The notes under the pieces are model-generated. The model was not told the DNA's origin and made no database searches. It saw only the letters and a program-made list of their open reading frames with translations. Source: Flavobacterium psychraerolatum (GTDB lineage: Bacteria > Bacteroidota > Bacteroidia > Flavobacteriales > Flavobacteriaceae). Taken from it: a DNA stretch of 64,000 bases. How positions within the stretch are numbered: the stretch's first letter is position 1; each line of letters opens with the position of its first letter. Below are positions 9,142-17,842 of this stretch, in pieces. The DNA lies in assembly GCF_025960985.1 (NCBI RefSeq), contig NZ_JAOQMX010000002.1, positions 111,757 to 175,756 of the forward strand, given 5' to 3'. Both the position numbers and the translations under genes were made by a program.

Positions 9142-11004
9142 CTACTTTTTTTCATAGACATTATTTATTGCTTTTACATCGGCCATTAAACCACTCGGGT
9201 CAAGTGTTATTTTTTTAATACTCACTTTGTTTTTCGGAATTGAAAATTCGTAATTAGAGGCAGCCCATGTCCAATCGTTCAATACCGTTCTTTTGATCTC
9301 TGGAGTTGGGTTTTCTTTTTCGAAATACATCATTCGCAACGGAATATAAAAACTTTCTTTGCTTCCGTCTGTATACTCAACTAAAACATCTATTGGCATT
9401 GGCATTCTTCCGATACGCTCTAATTGTACTAGGGTTGTGTAGTTTTGCTCTGTAACCGCTGTAATGCCATAATCGATGGTATTTGTAGTTTGTGTCCAGT
9501 CAGTCAAATACCAGTCTAATTCGGCTCCAGAAACACGCTCAGCGGTTCTCATGATGTCGTTTGGTGTAGGATGTTTAAATTTAAAATCTTGGTAATACTT
9601 TCTTAACGTTTTATCTAATTTTTTTTGTCCAATTAGATAGCTAAGTTGTGACAAAAAAATACTTCCCTTTATATATGACGCAATACTGTAGGAACGGTTT
9701 TCATCATAACGATCCCCATGCGTTGTTAGTGGTTGTTCTTTGCCTGAATTAACCAGATAGAAATAAGTTCTATAATTTCCTTCAAAAGGATTAACTACTT
9801 TTTTTGGCCCCAGTTCATTAATGACCCAGTCTTCAATATAAGTCGTGAACCCTTCGTCCATCCAAGGATGTTTGGATTCGTTGGATGCTAAAACATGTTG
9901 AAACCAAGAATGTCCCAATTCGTGGGTAGCGGTACCATAGATTCCTTCAACAGTTCCATTGCCCAACATCAAGGTACACATAGCATATTCCATTCCACCA
10001 TCACCACCTTGAATAAAGGAATATTGTTTGTATGGGTAAGGTCCAACCTTTTGATTGTATAAGTCCATGACTTTAACCATCATAGGCTCTACTTTTTTCC
10101 ATTTTTCAACTGTACTAGATTCATTTTTGTACAAAAAGTGCAAATCTACATCATTAGGTCCTTTTACAATATCATGTGCGTAATTGGGATCGGCTGCCCA
10201 TGTGAAGTCATGTACCATTGGCGCAATAAAATGCCATGTTAAGGTTTTAGTTTTTCTAGGATAAGTAACTTGTGTGTCTTTGTCTTGGTAACCATGTCCT
10301 ATTTCGTTTGGGTTTTGTAAATAACCAGATCCGCCAATTGTATAAGCTTTGTCTATAGTGATGTTTACATCAAAATCACCCCAAACTCCGTGAAACTCTC
10401 TAGCGATATACGGATCTGCATGCCAACCTTCAAAATCAAATTCGGCTATTTTTGGGTACCATTGTGACATTGATAGTGCTATTCCTTCGGAATTATTGCG
10501 TCCAGAACGGCGAATTTGTAATGGTACTTGTCCGTTAAAATCAAGTGTAAAAGTAGTTTGAGAGTGGGGTAGAATTGGCTTTGCCAAAAACACTTCCAAA
10601 ATAGTTCCAGTTACTTTGGTTCTCGCAATACTTCCATCTTGTTTAAAGTTTGAAATGTTGAGATAGCCAATTTCATTTGTTTTTAAATTTTTGATACGGT
10701 TTTCTTTACCATTCTTTGCCTTCCCAGTCATACGGGCATCTGGATCTTTGATGGTGTGCAAACGTTCATCCATCTCACTCCCAGGTTGAAAAGCATTGTT
10801 GAATAAATGATAATATACCTTTTTCAATGTATCTGCCGAGTTGTTGGTGTACACCAATTGTTGGTCTCCTTGGTATTGATAATTTTCAACATCCATAGAA
10901 ACATTCATTTTGTAATCTACTTTTTGTTGCCAATATGAATTGCTTTGGGCATGAGACCCCATAGTCAGTGCTGTAAATGCTAGTAAGAATATTTTTTTTA
11001 TCAT
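9142..11004 (-). CDS. Secreted M1-family metallopeptidase (aminopeptidase N-like)
   Basis: This 620-residue protein has a signal peptide (MIKKIFLLAFTALTMGSHAQ). It carries the M1 zinc site HELGHSW with His361, Glu362 and His365, and the third zinc ligand Glu384 exactly 18 residues on (MDEGFTTY). The exopeptidase-type motif GGMEYAM lies upstream. The N-terminal beta-domain and the C-terminal helical part make it shorter than E. coli PepN, as is usual for Bacteroidota secreted M1 proteins. It should trim peptides in the periplasm or outside. It stands alone between two hairpins. Confidence 0.92.
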   Translation of the reverse strand: MIKKIFLLAFTALTMGSHAQSNSYWQQKVDYKMNVSMDVENYQYQGDQQLVYTNNSADTLKKVYYHLFNNAFQPGSEMDERLHTIKDPDARMTGKAKNGKENRIKNLKTNEIGYLNISNFKQDGSIARTKVTGTILEVFLAKPILPHSQTTFTLDFNGQVPLQIRRSGRNNSEGIALSMSQWYPKIAEFDFEGWHADPYIAREFHGVWGDFDVNITIDKAYTIGGSGYLQNPNEIGHGYQDKDTQVTYPRKTKTLTWHFIAPMVHDFTWAADPNYAHDIVKGPNDVDLHFLYKNESSTVEKWKKVEPMMVKVMDLYNQKVGPYPYKQYSFIQGGDGGMEYAMCTLMLGNGTVEGIYGTATHELGHSWFQHVLASNESKHPWMDEGFTTYIEDWVINELGPKKVVNPFEGNYRTYFYLVNSGKEQPLTTHGDRYDENRSYSIASYIKGSIFLSQLSYLIGQKKLDKTLRKYYQDFKFKHPTPNDIMRTAERVSGAELDWYLTDWTQTTNTIDYGITAVTEQNYTTLVQLERIGRMPMPIDVLVEYTDGSKESFYIPLRMMYFEKENPTPEIKRTVLNDWTWAASNYEFSIPKNKVSIKKITLDPSGLMADVKAINNVYEKK

Positions 11005-11059
11005 AAGATTTACGTTAAAAAAAGATTAGTTTAAAGTTGATTTTGGTCTTTAAATAATT

Positions 11060-11117
11060 AAACCATCTAGAAATTAAGATACATTAAGTGATAATGGTCT
11101 TAATTTCTTAATGGTTT
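11060..11117 (-). terminator. Hairpin after subtilase gene
   Basis: Nested inverted repeats, AAACCAT...ATGGTTT and AAATTAAGA...TCTTAATTT, lie between the subtilase stop (11173) and the M1 peptidase start (11004), and A-rich DNA on the plus strand gives a U tract on the minus strand. This is a likely terminator or attenuator. Confidence 0.55.
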
Positions 11118-11172
11118 AAAAAATTTAATTATGATTTAAATTTGAATTGCTCAAGAATGAGAAGCAATTTAT

Positions 11173-12798
11173 TTATTTTTTTGACATTTTACTTGCCATC
11201 AAGAATGCATTATAAGCATTTACCATTTTACCCGAAACAGATAAGTCTGCAAAAGGGCGAACATCGTTTGGATTTCCTCCTACAATAACGTCAGTGGTAA
11301 TAGCTACACCAGAATCCATCAAAATGTGTTTAACTTGTGGTGCTGTTAATTTTGGAAAATAAGAACGAATCATTGCTGCAACTCCAGCAACATTCGGTGA
11401 GGCCATTGAGGTTCCTTGTAAAAAACGATAAGTATTATCTGGAGTAGTTGCGTAAATTTGAACTCCAGGTGCAAAAACATCTACATTAAGTTTTCCAAAG
11501 TTAGAAAAACGTGCAACTACTTTATTACCATACTCAAAGTTCAAAGCACCAACTGTTAGTAAATTGTCTGCAATCTCCGTTTTTTTATCTTCAGAGTCAT
11601 TAGGGAAATTATCAAATACATCAATATCTTTTGCTGAATTTCCAGCTGCGTGAACAATTAAAACATCTTTGCTTGCTGCATATTTGATTGCGTCAAAAAC
11701 CCATTGTTTATGAGGTGAAAAAGCTTTACCAAAACTTCCGTTGATTACTTTTGCGCCATTGTCCACAGCATAACGAATTGCCAAAGCTATGTCTTTGTCA
11801 TACTCATCTCCATCTGGCACAGCACGTACTGTCATAATCGCTACGTTGTTGGCTACACCGTCACCTCCTTTATTGTTGTGACGTACTTGAGCAACAATAC
11901 CTGCAACGTGTGTCCCATGTAGTGTTTCTTTTTTGTCTGGTCCCATTACGTTATTGTTTCCGTATTTGGTATCCGTAATGTCGTTTGGATTGTCACCAAC
12001 CACTTTTCTATAGTCTTGCTTCAAGTTTTCACCGCTCAAAGTAGCATTGGCTTTTTCTATTTCTCCTTGTAATGTTTCTTTTAAGTTCTTTATTGGCATT
12101 CCAAAAGAGAAGAAGCGTTGGATGGTAGTTTTTGCTTTTTCAACTTTCTCATCAGTAGTTGCAATTGCTTTTACTTCATCGATTGTGTAATCTTCTTTTT
12201 TTAGAATTGATGCAATAGTAGCATCAGAATCTTTTAATACAGAAGCCATTTCTTCGTATTGCCCTTTTTTCTTTGCAGCATCTGAAATCTCTTTATCATT
12301 TTCTGCTTTAGCAGCAAGATAAGTCGTTTCGTCTGCAAGGTTTTTATCTTTGATAATTCTTTCATATTCTAGGTTTTCTTTTACCGTATTTCCTAGAAAG
12401 TTCCATCCGTGAATGTCATCAATAAAACCATTGTTATCATCATCAATTCCGTTTCCTGGAATTTCTTTTGCATTAGTCCAAACAACAGCTTGTAAATCTT
12501 CGTGTTCAATATCTCCACCAGAATCAATAATTCCAACGATTACTTTTTGTCCCATTTTGCCTTTTAGTAATTCAGCATAGGTTCTGTCAACACTCATTCC
12601 TGGAACGGTATCTTTTTGAATATCAAGATGACTCCATCGTTTAAGGTCATTTTCTTTCAAAGCTGATTTTTTGCTCACATTCAATGGAGCCGTTATCGGT
12701 GTAAACTTGCTGAAATTAAAAGCTTGTTTTTGGGTGCTACAACTGCTTAGTACTAAAATAGCAAATGCAGAAATATAGAATGGTTTGAAACTATTCAT
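11173..12798 (-). CDS. S8 subtilisin-like serine protease, lipoprotein
   Basis: This 541-residue subtilase has a lipoprotein signal (AILVLSSCSTQ, Cys20). The catalytic triad is Asp92 (GIIDSGGDIEH), His294 (LHGTHVAG) and Ser464 (GTSMASP). The Asp-His distance of about 200 residues is unusually long. The insertion begins with an acidic metal-binding-like stretch (GNGIDDDNNGFIDD) and a long charged helical region (residues about 140-270). It is probably an envelope-anchored protease. It is monocistronic, followed by a hairpin. Confidence 0.93.
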   Translation of the reverse strand: MNSFKPFYISAFAILVLSSCSTQKQAFNFSKFTPITAPLNVSKKSALKENDLKRWSHLDIQKDTVPGMSVDRTYAELLKGKMGQKVIVGIIDSGGDIEHEDLQAVVWTNAKEIPGNGIDDDNNGFIDDIHGWNFLGNTVKENLEYERIIKDKNLADETTYLAAKAENDKEISDAAKKKGQYEEMASVLKDSDATIASILKKEDYTIDEVKAIATTDEKVEKAKTTIQRFFSFGMPIKNLKETLQGEIEKANATLSGENLKQDYRKVVGDNPNDITDTKYGNNNVMGPDKKETLHGTHVAGIVAQVRHNNKGGDGVANNVAIMTVRAVPDGDEYDKDIALAIRYAVDNGAKVINGSFGKAFSPHKQWVFDAIKYAASKDVLIVHAAGNSAKDIDVFDNFPNDSEDKKTEIADNLLTVGALNFEYGNKVVARFSNFGKLNVDVFAPGVQIYATTPDNTYRFLQGTSMASPNVAGVAAMIRSYFPKLTAPQVKHILMDSGVAITTDVIVGGNPNDVRPFADLSVSGKMVNAYNAFLMASKMSKK

Positions 12799-13101
12799 AG
12801 TATTGTATTAAAGTTTTAAATAATATTCGAAAGTACAGATTTTTTTTGAACAAAAAGCAGGGTTAACACTATGTTAGTATATTTTATTCAAGAATAAGTT
12901 GTTAAATCAATATTTTTCTATGAAATCAAAAAGCAGATGTTGTTTCTTTTTCTTTAGTTTCTTTATTAATAAGTTAGAATTTGTTAACTAAAAACGGTAT
13001 AATGAATAATAATTATAGGTTAATGGCTTGGCTAATTGAAGTAAAATTAAAAGTGCATCCACTTCAATCAATATTTTAGAGATTTGAAATTTATAATGTC
13101 A
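12799..13101. other. Non-coding gap
   Basis: This A+T-rich region lies between the MBL-fold gene and the subtilase start. I see no ORF or clear repeat. A near-match to a minus-strand -7 box (TACTTTCG) occurs about 25 bases upstream of the subtilase ATG, without a good -33 element. Confidence 0.35.
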
Positions 13102-13959
13102 TTAAAGGAGATCTCCAGTTTTCATAACCTCCTTCAAACGAACTCCTTTTTCGGTATGTTGTACGGTGATGATTTCGTTATGTGCATCATGTTCCATAAA
13201 TAAATAGTAATTACTGGTTGCTGCTTCATCCAGAAATTTAATTTTTTCTGGCATAGTCTGTAGCGGTCGTGTATCATATCCCATTACATACGGAATGGGA
13301 ATGTGGCCGGCTGTTGGGAGTAAGTCAGCCATGAAACAAATCGTGTTTCCATTGTACTTAATCATCGGAATCATTTGCTTGTCTGTATGACCATCGGCAT
13401 AGAATATAGAAAAGCTCATTTCGCTGGAAATACCAAAATCACTGTCAGGTCTGGAAATAAAATTTAATTGCCCACTATCTTTCATTGGCAAAATGTTTTC
13501 CGACAAGAAGGATGCTTTTTCTCTTGAGTTGGGTTTTGTGGCCCATTCCCAATGGCTTTCATTGGTCCAAAATTTTGCGTTTTTAAAAGCTGTTTCGTAA
13601 CCTGTTTTGTCTTTGTTCCATTGTACTGCACCTCCAGAATGGTCAAAATGTAGATGTGTCAAAAAAACATCGGTAATGTCATCTCTGTTAAATCCATATT
13701 TTGCCAAAGATTTATCCATAGAATGAGACCCCCAAAGGTAATAATAGCCAAAGAATTTTTCCGATTGTTTGTTCCCCATTCCGGTATCGATTAAAATTAG
13801 TCGCTTACCATCTTCGATTAATAAACAGCGCGCGGCAATATCGATTAGGTTGTTGGCATCGGCGGGATTGGTTTTGTTCCAAATGGTTTTGGGTACTACG
13901 CCAAACATAGCGCCACCATCGAGTTTAAAATTTCCTGTTTCTATTGGGTAGAGTTTCAT
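13102..13959 (-). CDS. Metallo-beta-lactamase-fold hydrolase
   Basis: This 285-residue protein has the zinc motif THLHFDHSGG (His102, His104, Asp106, His107), a further zinc-ligand region (YADGHTDKQM) and a C-terminal His in MEHDAHN. The overall layout resembles AttM/AiiB-type lactonases and related cytosolic MBL hydrolases. It has no signal peptide. The substrate is unknown; acyl-homoserine lactone hydrolysis is possible but not shown. It is divergent from the suf operon. Confidence 0.85.
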   Translation of the reverse strand: MKLYPIETGNFKLDGGAMFGVVPKTIWNKTNPADANNLIDIAARCLLIEDGKRLILIDTGMGNKQSEKFFGYYYLWGSHSMDKSLAKYGFNRDDITDVFLTHLHFDHSGGAVQWNKDKTGYETAFKNAKFWTNESHWEWATKPNSREKASFLSENILPMKDSGQLNFISRPDSDFGISSEMSFSIFYADGHTDKQMIPMIKYNGNTICFMADLLPTAGHIPIPYVMGYDTRPLQTMPEKIKFLDEAATSNYYLFMEHDAHNEIITVQHTEKGVRLKEVMKTGDLL

Positions 13960-14082
13960 TTTTTAAGTCAGTTTCATTTATAAGTTTTATTACAATCAAT
14001 CTTGAGTTGCATTTGTAGTGGCAATTTACTAAAATTCGATAAATAAATTCTATTCCATCATTAGTTATAAAAATGTTATCTG

Positions 14083-14114
14083 TTGTGCGAAAAGATTTTT
14101 ATATGCTATCTTTG
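14083..14114 (+). promoter_or_regulatory. Promoter of the suf operon
   Basis: TTG at 14083-14085 and TATCTTTG at 14107-14114 are separated by 21 bases. This is the Bacteroidota housekeeping promoter form, about 60 bases upstream of the first suf gene. No other operon promoter was seen before sufD. Confidence 0.7.
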
Positions 14115-14181
14115 TGGTTAATTTAGACAAAATCAATATAGCGGTGTAAAAGTTGCTAGTTGGTTCTTAAAAAATAAGCAA

Positions 14182-14511
14182 ATGATAAAAGTTTCAGACG
14201 AAGCCAAAAAGAAAATTGTCGACTTAATGAAAGACGATGGTTTTGATGCTGCCAAAGACTATGTGAGAGTAGGCGTGAAGAGTGGTGGCTGTTCCGGTTT
14301 GTCATATGATTTAAAATTTGATGACAAAAAAGGAGATGACGATAAGATATTTGTAGATAATGATATCACGATTGCTGTTGAAAAGAAATCATTCTTGTAT
14401 TTGGCAGGAACGATTTTGGAATTTTCAGGAGGTTTAAACGGAAAAGGATTTGTATTCAATAATCCTAATGCGACAAGAACTTGTGGTTGTGGAGAGTCAT
14501 TTTCTTTGTAG
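14182..14511 (+). CDS. A-type Fe-S cluster carrier (SufA/IscA/ErpA-like)
   Basis: This 109-residue HesB/IscA-family protein carries the three conserved cysteines, Cys37 (SGGCSGL), Cys101 and Cys103 (TCGCGESF), that hold the cluster during delivery to apoproteins. It is the first gene of the suf operon, with sufB starting 90 bases later. SufA is the contextual name; the sequence alone does not separate SufA, IscA and ErpA. Confidence 0.93.
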   Translation: MIKVSDEAKKKIVDLMKDDGFDAAKDYVRVGVKSGGCSGLSYDLKFDDKKGDDDKIFVDNDITIAVEKKSFLYLAGTILEFSGGLNGKGFVFNNPNATRTCGCGESFSL

Positions 14512-14601
14512 AACAATCTGTTTTTAATTTTAGAATAAAAAAATAATTTAAGACTAGTGGTGATTTACACCTTTCAAAGTCTTTAAATCTATACAATACA
14601 A

Positions 14602-16050
14602 ATGTCAAAATACACCGAAGACGACTTAAAAGTCGAATTAGAAAACAAAGAATACGAGTATGGATTTTATACCGAATTGGAATCGGAAACGTTTCCTATT
14701 GGTTTAAATGAAGACATTGTTCGTGCTATTTCGTTAAAAAAGGAAGAGCCACAATGGATGACCGATTGGAGAATCGAAGCATTTAGAGCGTGGGAAGAAA
14801 TGGTGGAGCCAGAATGGGCAAATGTTCATTATACAAAACCAGATTTTCAAGCGATCTCGTATTATTCGGCACCAAAAACAATTGATCCTAACAAAACACT
14901 TGACGATGTAGATCCAGAACTTTTGGAAATGTACAAAAAGTTGGGTATCTCTGTCGATGAGCAAAAAATGATGAATAATGTAGCGATGGATATCGTTGTC
15001 GATTCAGTATCGGTTGCAACGACATTCAAGAAAACATTAGGAGAGAAAGGAATTATTTTTATGAGTATTTCTGAGGCTATCAAAGAGCATCCAGAATTGG
15101 TTCGTAAATATTTGGGAACTGTCGTGCCGCAAAAAGACAACTTTTATGCTGCCTTGAACTCGGCTGTTTTCTCTGACGGGTCTTTCTGTTATATTCCAAA
15201 AGGTGTGAGATGTCCAATGGAACTTTCGACTTACTTTAGAATTAACCAAGCCGGTACAGGTCAATTTGAAAGAACATTACTTGTAGCAGATGCTGGTAGT
15301 TATGTGTCTTACCTAGAAGGTTGTACAGCGCCAAGTCGTGATGAAAATCAATTGCACGCAGCAGTTGTTGAATTGATCGCCCTTGATGATGCTGAAATTA
15401 AATATTCTACTGTTCAAAACTGGTTTCCTGGAAATAAAGAGGGTAAAGGTGGGGTTTACAATTTTGTAACCAAAAGAGGAATTTGCGAGAAAAACGCAAA
15501 AATTTCTTGGACACAAGTAGAAACAGGTTCGGCAGTAACATGGAAATATCCATCGGTTATCTTAAAAGGAGATAATTCAGTTGGAGAATTTTATTCGATC
15601 GCTGTAACCAATAATTTCCAACAAGCAGATACAGGAACAAAAATGATGCACTTGGGTAAAAACACTAAGTCTACCATTATTTCGAAAGGTATCTCTGCCG
15701 GAAAATCACAAAACAGTTATAGAGGTTTGGTACGTATATCGCCAAATGCAGACAATGCACGTAACTTTTCACAATGTGACTCATTGTTGATGGGTAATAA
15801 TTGTGGAGCACATACTTTTCCTTATATCGAAAGTAAAAATCCAACAGCCAAAATAGAACACGAAGCAACCACTAGTAAAATTGGTGAAGACCAAGTTTTC
15901 TACTGTAACCAACGTGGAATACCGACTGAAAAAGCAATTGCTCTAATCGTAAACGGTTTTAGTAAAGAAGTTTTGAATAAATTACCAATGGAATTTGCTG
16001 TAGAGGCACAAAAATTATTGGAGATTTCTTTGGAAGGTTCGGTGGGATAA
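14602..16050 (+). CDS. sufB: Fe-S cluster assembly scaffold SufB
   Basis: This 482-residue SufB has full family length. Recognisable segments are [40 protein letters not shown] and the C-terminal [11 protein letters not shown]. With SufC and SufD it forms the SufBC2D scaffold that builds Fe-S clusters. It is followed not by sufC but by a 480-base toxin-antitoxin insertion. Confidence 0.97.
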   Translation: MSKYTEDDLKVELENKEYEYGFYTELESETFPIGLNEDIVRAISLKKEEPQWMTDWRIEAFRAWEEMVEPEWANVHYTKPDFQAISYYSAPKTIDPNKTLDDVDPELLEMYKKLGISVDEQKMMNNVAMDIVVDSVSVATTFKKTLGEKGIIFMSISEAIKEHPELVRKYLGTVVPQKDNFYAALNSAVFSDGSFCYIPKGVRCPMELSTYFRINQAGTGQFERTLLVADAGSYVSYLEGCTAPSRDENQLHAAVVELIALDDAEIKYSTVQNWFPGNKEGKGGVYNFVTKRGICEKNAKISWTQVETGSAVTWKYPSVILKGDNSVGEFYSIAVTNNFQQADTGTKMMHLGKNTKSTIISKGISAGKSQNSYRGLVRISPNADNARNFSQCDSLLMGNNCGAHTFPYIESKNPTAKIEHEATTSKIGEDQVFYCNQRGIPTEKAIALIVNGFSKEVLNKLPMEFAVEAQKLLEISLEGSVG

Positions 16051-16089
16051 TTTTTGTAAATTTGAATATCATCTTAAATTACAATCAGT

Positions 16090-16296
16090 ATGGAACTCAT
16101 TTTAAAAAATGTTAAGAAAAAAGATTATCCAGTGTTTAAATCGTTGGCTAAATCGCTTGGTTTTGAAATCGAAGAAAAGATTGACAAACCATATAATCCT
16201 GAGTTTGTAAAAGAGATTTTGGAAGCAGCAAAAGAAGTCAGAGACGGCAAAGGAATAAAAATGACTATGGAGGAATTAGATGCTTTATGGAAGTAG
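16090..16296 (+). CDS. Antitoxin of a YoeB-type pair (DUF2683-like)
   Basis: This 68-residue acidic/basic protein contains DKPYNPEFVKEILEAAK, the segment typical of DUF2683-type antitoxins, which in Bacteroidota pair with Txe/YoeB toxins. It overlaps the toxin gene by 10 bases. It should bind and neutralise the toxin with its C-terminal half and may autorepress. It sits between sufB (39 bases upstream) and sufC, an unusual location for a TA module. It is paralogous to the antitoxin at 20.4 kb (shared PYNPEFV). Confidence 0.82.
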   Translation: MELILKNVKKKDYPVFKSLAKSLGFEIEEKIDKPYNPEFVKEILEAAKEVRDGKGIKMTMEELDALWK

Positions 16297-16559
16297 TATT
16301 TTCTAAAAAAGCCAAAAAGGATTTAGATTTTTGGTCAAAATCAGGGAATAAGACAATCATAAAGAAGATTTCAGAATTGATCAAAGCAATTCAAATTAAT
16401 CCTTACGAAGGAATTGGGAAACCAGAAGCTTTAAAGTATGGATTAACGGGTTATTGGTCAAGAGGAATCGATAATGAACATAGGATAATTTACGAAATAA
16501 TAGATGAAAATATCATAGATATATTAAGTATCATTTCATTAAAAGGACATTACGAATAA
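16287..16559 (+). CDS. Txe/YoeB-family mRNA interferase toxin
   Basis: This 90-residue RelE-fold toxin has the YoeB signature EGIGKPEALK, then YWSRGIDNEHRIIYE and the C-terminal GHYE. Glu47, Arg59/Arg66 and His88-Tyr89 correspond to the catalytic Glu, Arg and His of E. coli YoeB, so it looks active. YoeB-type toxins cut mRNA on the ribosome. It ends 14 bases before sufC, so read-through of the suf transcript must pass through it. Confidence 0.9.
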   Translation: MEVVFSKKAKKDLDFWSKSGNKTIIKKISELIKAIQINPYEGIGKPEALKYGLTGYWSRGIDNEHRIIYEIIDENIIDILSIISLKGHYE

Positions 16560-16573
16560 ACAAAATAAACATC

Positions 16574-17326
16574 ATGTTATCAATCAAGAATCTACACGCC
16601 TCAATTGGGGATAAAGAAATATTAAAAGGAATCAATCTTGAAGTAAAAGCAGGAGAAGTACACGCAATCATGGGACCAAACGGTGCTGGAAAAAGTACTT
16701 TGTCTGCGGTTATTGCAGGAAATGAAAACTACGAAGTTACCGAAGGAAGTGTTTCTTTGGATGGAGAAGATTTGGAAGAATTAGCTCCAGAAGAAAGAGC
16801 ACACAAAGGAGTGTTTCTATCTTTTCAATATCCAGTAGAGATTCCAGGAGTTTCTGTAACCAACTTTATGAGAGCCGCTATAAACGAAACTCGTAAAGCA
16901 AAAGGAGAAGAAGAAATGGCTGCTAGCGATATGTTGAAATTAATTCGTGAGAAATCAGAATTATTGGAGATCGACCGTAAGTTCCTTTCTCGTTCTTTGA
17001 ACGAAGGATTTTCTGGTGGAGAGAAAAAACGTAATGAGATTTTTCAAATGGCAATGTTAGAGCCAAAATTGGCTATCCTTGATGAAACTGATTCAGGATT
17101 GGATATCGATGCATTGCGTATCGTTGCCAACGGTGTAAACAAGCTAAAAAGCGAGAAAAACGCAGTGGTTGTTATCACGCACTACCAAAGATTATTAGAA
17201 TATATCGTTCCTGATTTCGTTCATGTTTTACTAAACGGAAAAATTGTAAAATCTGGAGATGCATCTCTAGCTTTAGAATTAGAAGAAAGAGGATACGATT
17301 GGATTAAAGCTGAGCAAGAAGCTTAA
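16574..17326 (+). CDS. sufC: Fe-S assembly ATPase SufC
   Basis: This 250-residue ABC-type ATPase has Walker A GPNGAGKST (residues 34-42), signature FSGGEKKR and Walker B LAILDETDSGLD. It drives conformational change in the SufBCD scaffold. Length and sequence are canonical. It lies downstream of the TA pair and upstream of the four-helix-bundle insertion. Confidence 0.97.
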   Translation: MLSIKNLHASIGDKEILKGINLEVKAGEVHAIMGPNGAGKSTLSAVIAGNENYEVTEGSVSLDGEDLEELAPEERAHKGVFLSFQYPVEIPGVSVTNFMRAAINETRKAKGEEEMAASDMLKLIREKSELLEIDRKFLSRSLNEGFSGGEKKRNEIFQMAMLEPKLAILDETDSGLDIDALRIVANGVNKLKSEKNAVVVITHYQRLLEYIVPDFVHVLLNGKIVKSGDASLALELEERGYDWIKAEQEA

Positions 17327-17379
17327 AAAATGTTTCAAGTTTCAAGTTTTCTTTGTTTCAAGTTAGGCTACCTGAAACG

Positions 17380-17836
17380 TTAAACCTGAAACACTTTAGT
17401 TCAAAAGAGTATGGCTACAATTAACAAATTCGAAGATTTAGAAATTTGGCAAGAGGCTAGACGCTTGGCAAAAGAAATTCATGTTATATCTATTGGAACA
17501 GGGTTAAAATCAGATTTTAAATTAAAAGAACAAGTTAAGGCTTCTTCTGGTTCAGTAATGGATAATATTGCTGAGGGATTTGAGAGAGATGGAAATCTTG
17601 AGTTTAGACAGTTTCTTTCCATAGCCAAAGGTTCTGCAGGAGAGGCTAGATCTCAACTGTATAGAATATACGATTTTGAATATATTGATGAAAACAGATT
17701 CGAATTATTAAAGAAAGATTACGAAAATTTGAGTGGTAAAATTAAAAACTTTATAACTTATTTAAATAAAAAGGACTTCAAAGGGAATAAGTTCCAATAG
17801 GCAAAACCTGAAACTTTAAACTTTAAACCTGAAACA
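17380..17836. repeat. Direct repeats flanking the four-helix-bundle insertion
   Basis: The 14-mer TTAAACCTGAAACA occurs at 17380-17393 and again at 17823-17836, bracketing the 17411-17800 gene. Each copy sits in a wider field of degenerate GTTTCAAG/CCTGAAAC units. On the left these run from about 17333 (TTTCAAGTTTCAAG, then TTTCAAG at 17356), then CCTGAAAC at 17371. On the right CCTGAAAC occurs at 17807, then the 14-mer. The arrangement suggests the gene arrived as a discrete unit between sufC and sufD, although similar repeats could also be mini-palindromes used after insertion. Confidence 0.7.
17411..17800 (+). CDS. Four-helix-bundle protein (S23/IVS-encoded type)
   Basis: This 129-residue protein belongs to the four-helix-bundle family first seen as open reading frames in 23S rRNA intervening sequences (also related to the Avd accessory proteins). 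Visible hallmarks are FEDLEIWQEARRLAKEI, SGSVMDNIAEGFER and EFRQFLSIAKGSAGEARSQL. The biochemical role is unknown. It lies between sufC and sufD, framed by short direct repeats, and is not part of any known Suf pathway. Confidence 0.88.
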   Translation: MATINKFEDLEIWQEARRLAKEIHVISIGTGLKSDFKLKEQVKASSGSVMDNIAEGFERDGNLEFRQFLSIAKGSAGEARSQLYRIYDFEYIDENRFELLKKDYENLSGKIKNFITYLNKKDFKGNKFQ

Positions 17837-17842
17837 AAATTT

